From: Methanocaldococcus sp.
GTDB taxonomy: Archaea; AGJL01; Methanococci; Methanococcales; Methanocaldococcaceae
Reading direction: 5' to 3'
NCBI RefSeq assembly: GCF_024490875.1
Contig: NZ_JACCLX010000041.1
Coordinates: forward strand, 36,159-100,158
DNA length: 64,000 bases
A program made the position numbers and the translations under genes. This document shows positions 19,715-27,999 of the stretch, one piece after another. Position 1 is the first letter of the stretch, and each line of letters starts with the position of its first letter. Under the pieces are notes generated by a model that was not told where the DNA came from, ran no database searches, and saw nothing but the letters and a program-made list of their open reading frames with translations.

Positions 19715-20963
19715 CCCTTTCAAAATGCTCCTTTCCTTTAATTAAACTCATTGTTGCATCAATTCCCACCTTTGTGGTTAATCTATTTTTTAAGTCACTT
19801 GAAGGGTCTAATGATGAGCCCTTTGCTCCAGGAATTATAATAATATCTTTATCTCCTTGAACTCTTGTGGCAATAGCATACTCAACATCATTTATATCAA
19901 ATATATTTATATCTTCATCAACAACTACCACATGTTTTAAACTTGGATGTGATGCAAAAGCCGCCAATATAGCATTTTTTCCATCTCCTTCTGTTCTTTT
20001 TTCTATCTGCACTACTGCATGGAGCCAGCAACAACCTCCTTCAGTTAATACAACATTCTTTACAGTTGGAACAGTATTTCTAACCCCCTTAAATATTCTT
20101 GGTTCTTGAGGCATTCCCATTAAAGTTTTATGCTCTATTCCTCCGGGTAATAATGCGTGGAATATAGGCTTTTCTTTTCTATACAATTTTTTTATTTCAA
20201 TAATTGGTTGTTTTCTAACAATATCGTAAGTTCCAGTTATATCTACAAATGGCCCCTCGTAATCTAACCTATCAACGATAACTCCCTCAATAATAAATTC
20301 TGCTTCAGGAACTAACAAACCGTTATCTAACTCAAAAACCTCTATTTCTCCTCCTAACAATGATGCTGAAAATTTAAGTTCGTCAAATGTTATATCTGCT
20401 GATGTAGAGCCAGATAATAAAACTGCTGGATGAACTCCAATAATTATTGCCACATCTAAATAACCTTTTTCTTTCAATGCCTTTTTATATAAAAAATGTA
20501 AATGTCTTTGTTCTACCATTCTTATAACTAAATGATTGTCTTTAACTAAAATTCTATGAATTGATAGATTATAGCCGTAATCTTCATCATTTACAACAAC
20601 AACACCACTCGTTATATATGGACCAGCATCTTTTTCATAGTATGTAGGAATTGGCACTTTTTTAATATACTCTGGCTCTTCTTCAATATACTTCTCTCTT
20701 AATTTATTATTTTTAATTAATTTTCCATCTTTTTCTTTTTCCATTGCATCGAGCATAAAAAATATAAAGTCTTCTTTTTTCACATTGAAAATCTTTGCTA
20801 ATGTTTCTCTACTACAAATATTACCAACTACTTCAAAGCCATCCACATCTTTTATATAAACTGGCTTTCCATCATACTTCTTTAAGATTCTTGAAACTTC
20901 AAAAATTTTATTTGCCTTTTCTATTACAATTGGATTTAATTTATCAATGATTTCTCTAATCAT
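19698..20963 (-). CDS. UbiD family decarboxylase
   Basis: 421-aa UbiD-type (de)carboxylase, prenylated-FMN dependent by family. Motifs: AIIIGVHPAVLLSGSTS, EFIIEGVI with nearby catalytic-type residues, YEGPFVDITGTYD (the E-x-P-F-x-D/E segment) and HPSLKHVVVVDEDINIFD. In methanogens such proteins are annotated as anhydromevalonate phosphate decarboxylase or UbiD homologues; the substrate is not determinable here. Preceded by GGTGAAAGT. Confidence 0.85.
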   Translation of the reverse strand: MIREIIDKLNPIVIEKANKIFEVSRILKKYDGKPVYIKDVDGFEVVGNICSRETLAKIFNVKKEDFIFFMLDAMEKEKDGKLIKNNKLREKYIEEEPEYIKKVPIPTYYEKDAGPYITSGVVVVNDEDYGYNLSIHRILVKDNHLVIRMVEQRHLHFLYKKALKEKGYLDVAIIIGVHPAVLLSGSTSADITFDELKFSASLLGGEIEVFELDNGLLVPEAEFIIEGVIVDRLDYEGPFVDITGTYDIVRKQPIIEIKKLYRKEKPIFHALLPGGIEHKTLMGMPQEPRIFKGVRNTVPTVKNVVLTEGGCCWLHAVVQIEKRTEGDGKNAILAAFASHPSLKHVVVVDEDINIFDINDVEYAIATRVQGDKDIIIIPGAKGSSLDPSSDLKNRLTTKVGIDATMSLIKGKEHFERAKIPE

Positions 20964-21068
20964 ACTTTCACCAAAATATTATGCTTAATAAAAATATCTT
21001 TATAAATCATAAATCTTTTGTTTTTATATATTTATGGTAGTGTCATAATCATACACTAAACCATAATT

Positions 21069-21077
21069 TTTATATAT
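21069..21077 (+). promoter_or_regulatory. TATA box of initiator tRNA-Met
   Basis: TTTTATATA lies ~38-46 nt before the mature 5' end of the tRNA, consistent with a start site near 21100 and a short 5' leader trimmed by RNase P. Confidence 0.5.
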
Positions 21078-21114
21078 TAGTTTCATTATTTATTAATTTC
21101 GCATAGGTTGGTGA

Positions 21115-21193
21115 AGCGGGGTAGGGTAGCCAGGTCCATCCCGCCGGGCTCATAACCCGGAGATCGGAGGTTCAAATCCTCCCCCCGCTACCA
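21115..21193 (+). tRNA. tRNA-Met(CAT), initiator
   Basis: Cloverleaf with acceptor AGCGGGG/CCCCGCT, anticodon CAT at 21151-21153 and an encoded CCA (21191-21193). The A1-U72 pair and the three G-C pairs GGG/CCC closing the anticodon loop are the marks of an archaeal initiator tRNA. No intron. Confidence 0.95.
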
Positions 21194-21265
21194 TTTTTGT
21201 TTTTTATTTTGGACAATTACATTTATAAATTTAAATATATCGATATTATTGATAATAAAAATAAA

Positions 21266-21334
21266 TGTTCCCCCCGTATCCTACCCTCTCTCATCCATAG
21301 CACAGCCTCGTCGAGAGCGTGGGCCTCGGGGGGC
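21266..21334 (-). ncRNA. Candidate H/ACA guide RNA (GC-rich island)
   Basis: A GC-rich island in AT-rich DNA. Read on the minus strand it folds into a lower stem CCCCCCG/CGGGGGG (21327-21333 with 21270-21276). Internal loops AGGCCCACG and AGGGUAGGAUA could form a pseudouridylation pocket. An upper stem CUCUC/GAGAG follows, flanked by tandem GA/GA and a GAU bulge, as in a kink-turn. ACA (21268-21266) lies one base after the lower stem. This is the one-hairpin archaeal H/ACA layout. The stem-to-ACA distance is slightly long, so the strand and class are probable rather than certain. Confidence 0.6.
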
Positions 21335-21406
21335 AAATAAATATTATTTAACTATAATTATAATATTATTTTATAAATATAAATTTTATAAAATATTAAA
21401 ATTTTA

Positions 21407-22336
21407 TTATTCTAAGGTTCCCACTCCAACTATTCTAACTTTTGCACTACCATCTATTAAACATACTTTATCTCCAACATCGTAGGCAATATTTTTTTGT
21501 AGTTTTAATTTAACATTATTTCCATTAACTTCTTCAACAGAGCAAGGAACACTTTGTAGTCCTACAATTATTTGATAATTCTCTCCTTCTTTTACATCTT
21601 TCTGTCTAAAAGGATTCCAATTTATTTTTATATCAAGCTCATTAGTTACTTTTAGATCTTTATCAGATAATATATAACCTCTGTCTAATTCCTCAGTAGT
21701 TATTCCTTTTAACGCTAAACCTACTCTATTCCCTGCCTTTGCCTCTGTAAAATCATTGTCGTGAATTTGAATGCTTCTAACCATAACTGTTTTGTTGATT
21801 GGATATATATTTAAATTATCATGAACTTTCACTGTTCCAGATTCTACTTTACCTAATATCACAGTTCCAACACTTCTAACTGTAAAATAGTGGTCTATAG
21901 GAATTTTTACATTTCCATCATAATCTCTTTCTACATTTAAATTAACTATTTTCTCTCTAATGTCTATAAAATTCTTCTCTAATATTTCAAAATTTCTCAT
22001 TGAAGTTTGTGATATTATATTTTTTAGCATATCAACATCGACATAATCCCCTAAAACAAAAAAGCCTTTGTCTATTTCAAACATATCTAAGGCTAAGAGA
22101 GTTTCACCTAACTCTCCAGTAATTTCATCAATAAAAACTAAAGCATAATCCATCATATTTATTGTATATATTAAGGGATTTATTCTATCAGGATATCTCG
22201 TAGGTTCTACATAGCATATTACTTTTTCTCCCTGTTTATAGTTATAAAAAGTTATATCTGTTGATGTTCCTTTTTTTCCCAACTCTTTTCCAATGCCTTC
22301 AATGTGTCCAAATAACCCTACTGTTAAACCTTCCAT
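21407..22336 (-). CDS. EF-Tu/SelB-like protein lacking a P-loop
   Basis: 309-aa relative of translational GTPases. Residues ~175-309 form EF-Tu-like beta-barrel domains (FTVRSVGTVILGKVESGTVKVHDNL, AGNRVGLALKGI). The N-terminal domain begins GLFGHIEGIGKELGKKGTSTD, where a GHVDHGKT P-loop would be expected. The lysine-threonine of the P-loop and the NKxD motif are missing, so GTP hydrolysis is unlikely. It may be a regulatory paralogue in translation. RBS GGTGGT. Confidence 0.78.
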   Translation of the reverse strand: MEGLTVGLFGHIEGIGKELGKKGTSTDITFYNYKQGEKVICYVEPTRYPDRINPLIYTINMMDYALVFIDEITGELGETLLALDMFEIDKGFFVLGDYVDVDMLKNIISQTSMRNFEILEKNFIDIREKIVNLNVERDYDGNVKIPIDHYFTVRSVGTVILGKVESGTVKVHDNLNIYPINKTVMVRSIQIHDNDFTEAKAGNRVGLALKGITTEELDRGYILSDKDLKVTNELDIKINWNPFRQKDVKEGENYQIIVGLQSVPCSVEEVNGNNVKLKLQKNIAYDVGDKVCLIDGSAKVRIVGVGTLE

Positions 22337-22398
22337 TTAACCACCATTCAATTATTTTTTAAACTTTTTATTTAACCCTATTTATATGACTCTACCAA

Positions 22399-23433
22399 CT
22401 ATATAATAATTTCAAACAAAGTTAAAAAATTAAAAATAGATATATAGATATATATTATAACAACTGCAACAATTAAAAGAATACACCAAACCAATATTGA
22501 AAAAATTGTTAATTTCTTTGCCTCTTCTTTATCCCACAACTTATAAGGAGAAATTCCATATATTGCAAAAATAACACTTGAAGATAAATTTATACAGATT
22601 ATATTTATTAAAAATAACATTAAAATCGGAATAGACTCAATAAAATATCCAGATCCTATGGTTAATCCAAAAACAACTAATGGAGGCAGTAATGCTACTG
22701 CAATCATCACGCCTACAACGACAGAAGGGATGTCAGAAACTACAGACAACGCACCAACGATACCAGCACATAATGCTATTATAATATCCTCAATCCCTAA
22801 GTTCATTCTTGATATTATTTGTGGGTTTTTTATAGATATTGGAAGAATATGCCCCAAAAAAACTGATAATATTATTACTAATCCAATGCCTAAAATTAAA
22901 TCTTTTAAAGATTTTTTTGCTAAATCTCTATCGGCAATTGCCATAGAAAAAGACAATGCCATATTTGGGCTTAAAAGAGGAGCGATAATCATAGATGCTA
23001 TAATAATTGCTACATCATTTTTCCATATCCCTATTACAGCAACAATTGTTGATAATATTACCATCAAATAGTATTCCTTTGGAGAATGTACTATCTCTGA
23101 GACTTTATTGTATATTTCTTGCCGACTCAATCTTTCTAATTCTTGGACTTTTTCTGGATCTTCTTCATTACTTTCTTTTTCATCTTTTTCTACTGCAGGA
23201 ATTGTAGCTTTTGGCTCAAACACAATAATTCTGAATTTAGAACCTCCATATTCTTTATTAAGTTTATCTAATATTACTTCAGTGTTTTTCAGTGTTGTTA
23301 ATATCTTTATAACCGTAAAGTTATTTGTTTCTTCTACACTATACCATATAATATCTTCACAGTTCTCTAAAAAATTATCCATCCCACTAAAAAGATGTTT
23401 TGGAACATAACATTCTATATATCTTAATTTCAA
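22399..23433 (-). CDS. DUF389 membrane protein
   Basis: 344-aa protein with an N-terminal soluble domain (residues ~1-125) and a hydrophobic C-terminal half with about six membrane segments. ASMIIAPLLSPNMALSFSMAI and VVVGVMIAVALLPPLVVFG are the DUF389 signatures. The start is a TTG after GGGGATTTTTT. Function unknown. Confidence 0.85.
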   Translation of the reverse strand: MKLRYIECYVPKHLFSGMDNFLENCEDIIWYSVEETNNFTVIKILTTLKNTEVILDKLNKEYGGSKFRIIVFEPKATIPAVEKDEKESNEEDPEKVQELERLSRQEIYNKVSEIVHSPKEYYLMVILSTIVAVIGIWKNDVAIIIASMIIAPLLSPNMALSFSMAIADRDLAKKSLKDLILGIGLVIILSVFLGHILPISIKNPQIISRMNLGIEDIIIALCAGIVGALSVVSDIPSVVVGVMIAVALLPPLVVFGLTIGSGYFIESIPILMLFLINIICINLSSSVIFAIYGISPYKLWDKEEAKKLTIFSILVWCILLIVAVVIIYIYISIFNFLTLFEIII

Positions 23434-23552
23434 AAAAATCCCCTACTTAGAATATTATTAATACTTTTGACACTATAATATATTTAAATAATGCAACCGT
23501 AAAATATATATACTAAATCAGTATATTCTTCATAGTGCTTAACAGTTTATGA

Positions 23553-23642
23553 GCAGGGGTAGCCAAGCCAGGACTACGGCGCTGGACTTGAGATCCAGTG
23601 GGGCTTTGCCCCGCCTGGGTTCAAATCCCAGCCCCTGCGCCA
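23553..23642 (+). tRNA. tRNA-Ser(TGA), integration target
   Basis: Class II tRNA: acceptor GCAGGGG/CCCCTGC, anticodon TGA at 23589-23591, a long variable arm with the GGGGC/GCCCC hairpin, discriminator G and an encoded CCA (23640-23642). Its 3' part from the anticodon loop on is repeated perfectly at 48880-48936. The intact tRNA gene therefore stands at the left end of the inserted element. Confidence 0.96.
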
Positions 23643-23643
23643 T
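23587..23643 (+). repeat. attL: 57-bp duplication of tRNA-Ser 3' part
   Basis: Identical base for base to 48880-48936. It begins CTTGAGATCCAG in the anticodon loop and ends just after the CCA. This is the usual crossover zone of tRNA-targeting archaeal tyrosine integrases. Confidence 0.95.
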
Positions 23644-23709
23644 ACTCTTTTATCATTGTTATATTCCAAATTTAGACAAATTGTGGCTATTTACACCTAC
23701 TTTTTACAC

Positions 23710-23765
23710 AGGACTAAATCCCGCATCATTTTTAAGTCCTATACAGATGTATTATCAACAGGACT
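23710..23765. promoter_or_regulatory. Candidate integrase arm sites, left end
   Basis: Three copies of AGGACT or its complement AGTCCT lie just inside attL (23710-23715, 23735-23740, 23760-23765). Matching copies occur just inside attR. Spacing and position fit arm-type binding sites. Confidence 0.45.
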
Positions 23766-23781
23766 ACTAACAACCATAAAA

Positions 23782-24759
23782 TTAAAGAATCTTTTTTATC
23801 GTTTTTAAAAGCTTTTGAGTTCTCTCTTTTGAGTGTGAGTAAAATAAAGTGGTATCTAATGTTTTATGACCTAAATATTCCTTAACTATATCAATCGGAA
23901 TTCCTTTTTCTAATAAATCCACACATCTGCCATGTCTTAAGCTATGCAATGTTATTCTTCTGCCTTCTGGAATTTTACCTTCTTTTTTAAGCTCTTTAAC
24001 AGCTTTATTAAATACTTTAAGTATTGTATTTCTACTTAGCTTACCTCCTTTCTGGCTCTGGAATAGATAGTCATCTGGTGACTGTTTAGGATTAAATTGA
24101 ATATACCACTTCAACGCCTCCAATGTAGCATCTGAGCATACAACGACTCTTTCCTCATGTGTTTTGGTATTTGTGATTCTAAATGTTCCATTATCTAAAT
24201 TACAATCCTTATATTTTAAGTTCAAAATCTCTGAAATCCTACATCCAGTGTCCCAAAGCACCCTAATTATTAACGCATTCCTTATACTCATTCTACTATT
24301 TGATTCAAGCATCTTCTCCAAAATTAAGTTGAGTATGTTGCTATCAACAGCATCGTAATGCTTAACTTCAATTTTAGAAAATCTTTTCCTTTCTTTACTT
24401 TCTTCTATAAAATCACTAATAACATGTTGCATCCTCATAATTCTATAAAACACTTTTAACAAAAGATAGTATTTTCTCTGTGTGTTTTTAGAGACTTTCC
24501 TCTCTTTCTCCAAATAGTTAAAGAACTTAACAAAATCATGAGTCTCCAATTTGTCTGGACTTTTACCCAACCTATTATAACAAAAGTCAAGAAATACTTT
24601 TAGCCTCGTTATATCTGATTTTATTGTCTCCTCCTTTATGCCATCAAATTCTCTCTCTTCTTTAAATTTCTGTATCCATGGTTTCATCTCGTCTGTTTCT
24701 TCTATGTCATCCGGCCTCTTGATTAATAAAAGATTTTTTATATTAAGTCCGCTCCCCAT
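23782..24759 (-). CDS. int: Tyrosine recombinase / integrase (element left end)
   Basis: 325-aa XerC/D-type integrase with a full N-terminal SAM-like core-binding domain (residues ~25-120) and a catalytic domain. Active-site residues are visible: R174 (DTGCRISEI), H272-x-x-R275 (LHSLRHG), H298 (LGHK) and Tyr307 (LFYSHS). The start at 24759 lies 6 nt after GGTGA. It lies 139 bp from attL. By position it corresponds to the integrase MJ0367 of M. jannaschii, which also adjoins an MJ0366-type gene. It likely drives integration into tRNA-Ser. Confidence 0.93.
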   Translation of the reverse strand: MGSGLNIKNLLLIKRPDDIEETDEMKPWIQKFKEEREFDGIKEETIKSDITRLKVFLDFCYNRLGKSPDKLETHDFVKFFNYLEKERKVSKNTQRKYYLLLKVFYRIMRMQHVISDFIEESKERKRFSKIEVKHYDAVDSNILNLILEKMLESNSRMSIRNALIIRVLWDTGCRISEILNLKYKDCNLDNGTFRITNTKTHEERVVVCSDATLEALKWYIQFNPKQSPDDYLFQSQKGGKLSRNTILKVFNKAVKELKKEGKIPEGRRITLHSLRHGRCVDLLEKGIPIDIVKEYLGHKTLDTTLFYSHSKERTQKLLKTIKKIL

Positions 24760-24991
24760 CTTCATTCACCAAAATAACATAATTTAAATATAAGTTGGTT
24801 GCTTTACCAAATCTTTGGTAAATTTTCCTTTCCTCCTCCGTTAAAATTATGGTTCTCTTACATCTCTTCCTGGCTTCAACAACCTTTTTTAATTTCTCAG
24901 GGTCTATCTGCTTTAAATCTTCAAGTTTATGCAGATGATACCTAAGTTGCCTACTGTCTATATTTTTATAGAGATAAAAAGTAACTTTCAT
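24743..24991 (-). CDS. MJ0366-like trefoil-knotted small protein
   Basis: 82-aa protein strongly resembling M. jannaschii MJ0366, known from its crystal structure as the smallest trefoil-knotted protein with a ribbon-helix-helix-like fold. Shared stretches from memory include TFYLYKNID, LRY.LHKLE and LTEEE, with a C-terminal GK..NL.LN segment. The start at 24991 follows GGTGAGAGTT perfectly. It overlaps the integrase gene by 17 bp, so the two are co-expressed and the protein may be a DNA-binding partner in integration or its regulation; that role is inference. Confidence 0.85.
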   Translation of the reverse strand: MKVTFYLYKNIDSRQLRYHLHKLEDLKQIDPEKLKKVVEARKRCKRTIILTEEERKIYQRFGKATNLYLNYVILVNEDGERT

Positions 24992-25013
24992 AACTCTCAC
25001 CAAAAAGAAAAAA

Positions 25014-25553
25014 TTATTCTTCAATTAAACCACAATCGACTAATATTTTGTATAGCTCGTATGTTCTCTTAATGTCAAGCTGTAAGTGATGCAATATTTT
25101 ATCCAGAGCTTCTTTATCATCTTCTTTCTCATATCTTTCCCAAAGTTGTGGTATTTCACATCCATCAACATCATCATTCTGTATATCAATGTTAAAGAAC
25201 TCACAGTATGCTTTTAAACTCCTACCTCTAATATATCCCCCTCCATTCAGAATTTGCATCAAATCCTTTCTTCCTTCGTATTTTTCGAAGTATTTTATCC
25301 TAATCCTGTAATATAACGACCTAAGTTTGATAAATTGCCAATCAAATTTGTTTATATTAAATCCTATCAACTGCTCTATACCTTCTTCAGATACTTTCCC
25401 CCAAAATTTAGTTAGTAATTCTTTCTCATCTTTCGATGTCAATAACTGAATATCTAACTTGTCCTCTCTAATAACACCCAAGCCTATCGCTACAATCCTA
25501 TTCTTCAAGGGGTCAAGCCCCGTTGTTTCAATGTCTATAATAGCAACTGTCAT
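25014..25553 (-). CDS. DEDDh 3'-5' exonuclease-like protein
   Basis: 179-aa RNase-H-fold exonuclease. ExoI motif IIDIETTGLDP gives D7 and E9; ExoII is GFNINKFDW with its Asp; the third motif HHLQLDIKRT fits H-x4-D, the DEDDh type. It is compact, with no extra domain. It is in the early minus-strand operon with the integrase and ATPase, so it may process element DNA ends or degrade host DNA. Confidence 0.82.
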   Translation of the reverse strand: MTVAIIDIETTGLDPLKNRIVAIGLGVIREDKLDIQLLTSKDEKELLTKFWGKVSEEGIEQLIGFNINKFDWQFIKLRSLYYRIRIKYFEKYEGRKDLMQILNGGGYIRGRSLKAYCEFFNIDIQNDDVDGCEIPQLWERYEKEDDKEALDKILHHLQLDIKRTYELYKILVDCGLIEE

Positions 25554-25575
25554 TTTACCCCTCCTCCTTTGATAA

Positions 25576-26826
25576 TTAAGGAATTACCATCTTATTAGCA
25601 GGGATGAAATAACTACTTCCAACAGTAGGAATGCTGAAAACTCCCTCCCCACTTTCTACATTTCGAGTAGGATATGATACATTATTCTTTGAGGAATCCT
25701 CTTTAACCAAAGTGAAAGTTTTAAGAATGTATTTCATGAACCTATAGGCATCATCCACAGCCACATCTGGATTTTTATTCAATGAATAACTAAATTTCAA
25801 AATCTCAAATGCATGGTGTAAAAGCCCATTATCCATAGATACAGGTTGCCAAAGCTCGTTTATTCCCTTTAATTTTCTATGATTTACAGTTAAGAAGTCA
25901 TTTTTTAATACTGCACTATACTCTCTCTCAATCCTCCACTGCCTTGCTGAAAGCTGTTGGTCCATGTTTCCTTCTCTATCTACATGGTAGAGATTGGCAA
26001 TTTCTTTCTCTTTTAAAATCTCTAAATACGTCCTACAAGCTCCAACATCAATTGTAAAGAACTTTAAGTGGTTGAGTTTTTCAATAAATTTATCTTTTAT
26101 GTCTTTAGGAATTGTTTTTATTATCTTAAAGTCATCTAAATCTAAAGTAAAGAATTTAAAGTCATTATCAAACTCTGAAGGCATTTTTATTCTTAAAGGA
26201 AGGAATCTAAATAAAAACTCACTTGGGGCAATTCTTGACTTTGGCACAACATCATACCTATCAAATATCTTAGTGTCTTCAAACCTCCAATCGTGCAAAT
26301 ATTGTTGCTCTATAATTTTGATATTGTCTTTAACCATGTCTATGTATTGATACATGTCTTTTCTATGCATATCTACCAGTATTTTTGGATTATTTTCTAA
26401 GTCAGGATAAACTGCCTTTATGCATGTTGTTTTTCCTACATACTGAGGACCAAAGATTATTAACCTTAAATTTGTGTATTTAGAAATTAATAATGCCGTT
26501 ATTGGAATACTATATGATGTAGAGTGCCAATTATACTCCTTCAAAACCTTTTTAATATATGAGTTAATACCTGTTATTGTGTCAATATCTTTCGGGATTT
26601 GAATGTGAGGGATTTCGTTTTCATTACTGCTATGTGGCTTGGCAAGGGCGTAGTATTTGGTCCTACCTTCTTGCTCCACTACCTTAATTAAGCCATTGTC
26701 TTGGAGATACTGTAGTTTTTTAGAAATTAGTCCGGGATTTATATTAAAGGCTTCTGCAATTTCTTTATTTGTGGCTTTGCCTACTTGGGATAAGTATAAT
26801 AAGATTCTTTCACTAACTTCGTCCAT
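25576..26826 (-). CDS. Winged-helix P-loop ATPase
   Basis: 416-aa protein. Residues 1-60 form a winged-helix/MarR-like domain (GKATNKEIAEAFNINPGLIS, then LQDNGLIKVVEQEGRTKYYAL). The P-loop GPQYVGKT is at 126-133. A candidate Walker B is FFTLDLDDF, around residue 220. No helicase or primase motif is recognised. As the largest early protein of the element and the nearest ATPase to the iteron region, it is a candidate replication or partition protein; this is inference. Confidence 0.7.
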   Translation of the reverse strand: MDEVSERILLYLSQVGKATNKEIAEAFNINPGLISKKLQYLQDNGLIKVVEQEGRTKYYALAKPHSSNENEIPHIQIPKDIDTITGINSYIKKVLKEYNWHSTSYSIPITALLISKYTNLRLIIFGPQYVGKTTCIKAVYPDLENNPKILVDMHRKDMYQYIDMVKDNIKIIEQQYLHDWRFEDTKIFDRYDVVPKSRIAPSEFLFRFLPLRIKMPSEFDNDFKFFTLDLDDFKIIKTIPKDIKDKFIEKLNHLKFFTIDVGACRTYLEILKEKEIANLYHVDREGNMDQQLSARQWRIEREYSAVLKNDFLTVNHRKLKGINELWQPVSMDNGLLHHAFEILKFSYSLNKNPDVAVDDAYRFMKYILKTFTLVKEDSSKNNVSYPTRNVESGEGVFSIPTVGSSYFIPANKMVIP

Positions 26827-26882
26827 AATATCACCGAAATATTTAAGAATAGAAACTTAGAAAAACAAAAATGGGTTAAGCA

Positions 26883-27158
26883 TTAAGCCCCAACTTTAAG
26901 TGGCTCAGGAACTTGTCCATTTACTACCTTCTGTCTTAAATCTATCTCAATAATTTTATCCTCACTCGTGAGTTTCTCTAATATCTCCATACAAAGTTTC
27001 TCTGCTCTTTCTTTATCATCAGTTTGTATTACTGCCGAATACTCATCTTTGCCAATCTCATACACTATTTCCACATCATAATTAACTCTTATAGCCACAA
27101 TCTTCTCAATATTTATTGCACGTGTATAATGTTCTTCTTTAATAACTAAAAACCTCAT
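26883..27158 (-). CDS. Small hypothetical protein (91 aa)
   Basis: Not recognised. Predicted alpha/beta fold with repeated strands (RFLVIKEEHY, IVAIRVNYDVEIVYEIG) and a helical middle (DDKERAEKLCMEILEKL). Its ATG overlaps the stop of the upstream DUF2080-like gene (ATGA), so they form one transcript. AGGTGAAATT precedes it. Confidence 0.7.
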   Translation of the reverse strand: MRFLVIKEEHYTRAINIEKIVAIRVNYDVEIVYEIGKDEYSAVIQTDDKERAEKLCMEILEKLTSEDKIIEIDLRQKVVNGQVPEPLKVGA

Positions 27159-27325
27159 AATTTCACCTCAAAATTGTTTTTTAAATTTTTTCTATCTTTT
27201 TCATTACAATAAATAATAATTGTTGCTCTTTTTCCAATGAACCTTTTAGGGACATAGACATGGGCGGTATTCCCATACGGTTTTATGGGCTTGTCATGAA
27301 TTACTACTGCTTCTGAATATTCCAT
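27155..27325 (-). CDS. DUF2080-like transposon/element-encoded protein
   Basis: 56-aa protein with the stretch GNTAHVYVPKRFIGKRATII, which matches the AbrB/SpoVT-like small family DUF2080 often found on archaeal mobile elements. The start at 27325 follows AGGTGGAACT. It is the first gene of the leftward early operon and probably binds DNA. Confidence 0.72.
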   Translation of the reverse strand: MEYSEAVVIHDKPIKPYGNTAHVYVPKRFIGKRATIIIYCNEKDRKNLKNNFEVKL

Positions 27326-27481
27326 AGTTCCACCTATTGCCAATGGTGGCATTATTGCCAATATCAAAAATGGCGTTTCTTATATATATACTTTTCTATT
27401 ATTGACAATATTGGCATAAATGACAATAACAAATATTATGCCAAATAAACATATTGTCAATAAAAAACGGAAGGAATTAGT
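27326..27481. promoter_or_regulatory. Divergent promoter with repeated TTGNCAAT operators
   Basis: Between the leftward early operon and the rightward regulator gene, copies of a short motif related to TTG(C/A/T)CAATA recur. Examples are TTGCCAAT (about 27337 and 27354), TTGACAATATTGGCA (about 27404-27418) and ATTGTCAATA (about 27453-27462). Some copies form inverted pairs with TTGGCA or TGGCAT. TATA-like TTATATATATA lies at about 27379-27390. This looks like a lysis-lysogeny-type switch region. Confidence 0.6.
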
Positions 27482-27868
27482 ATGCTTAACGAAATTAAAT
27501 TATTAAAAATATTATCAAAAAAAAATAATTATTTAGTATTGAAAACATTATTTAAAAATAATGCTTTATATTTTAGAGAATTAAAAAAAGAATTAAAAAT
27601 GGATGGTAAAACAATATATCGTGCATTAGAAGAATTAGTTAATGCTGGATTAGTTAAAAAGGAAATAGAAGAGCCAGAGAAACGAACATCAAGAGTATAT
27701 TACTCACTTACAGAGTTTGGAAAGAAAGTAGTAAAAATATATGATTACATAGAGCAATTAGAGAAAGAATTAGAAGATAAAAATGCAATAATCATTAATG
27801 GTAATGTTGGAGATAATAATATTATTGCTAACAAAATTCAGAATTCTAAAATCTATTTTAAAAAATAA
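27482..27868 (+). CDS. Winged-helix transcriptional regulator
   Basis: 128-aa regulator. Residues ~10-85 are an ArsR/PadR-like winged helix (YFRELKKELKMDGKTIYRALEELVNAGLVKKEIEEP, then TSRVYYSLTEFGKKVV). A short coiled coil and an Asn/Ile-rich tail (INGNVGDNNIIANKIQNS) follow. It probably binds the TTGNCAAT operators immediately upstream and controls both directions. RBS GGAAGGAA. Confidence 0.85.
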   Translation: MLNEIKLLKILSKKNNYLVLKTLFKNNALYFRELKKELKMDGKTIYRALEELVNAGLVKKEIEEPEKRTSRVYYSLTEFGKKVVKIYDYIEQLEKELEDKNAIIINGNVGDNNIIANKIQNSKIYFKK

Positions 27869-27999
27869 TTATCATTCCCCATAACAATAACTTACAATGT
27901 TGTTAATATAAATCAAAATTAATTTAGAAATAATATTTTTAATTGATTATATATGAATATATAAATTAACAAAATAATAATAAATTTTAATTGTCTAAT

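Noticed and set aside
21249..21485. 78-aa plus-strand frame over the GC-rich island
   Set aside because: It crosses the structured RNA candidate and runs into the end of the EF-Tu-like gene; the GC island is better explained as RNA.
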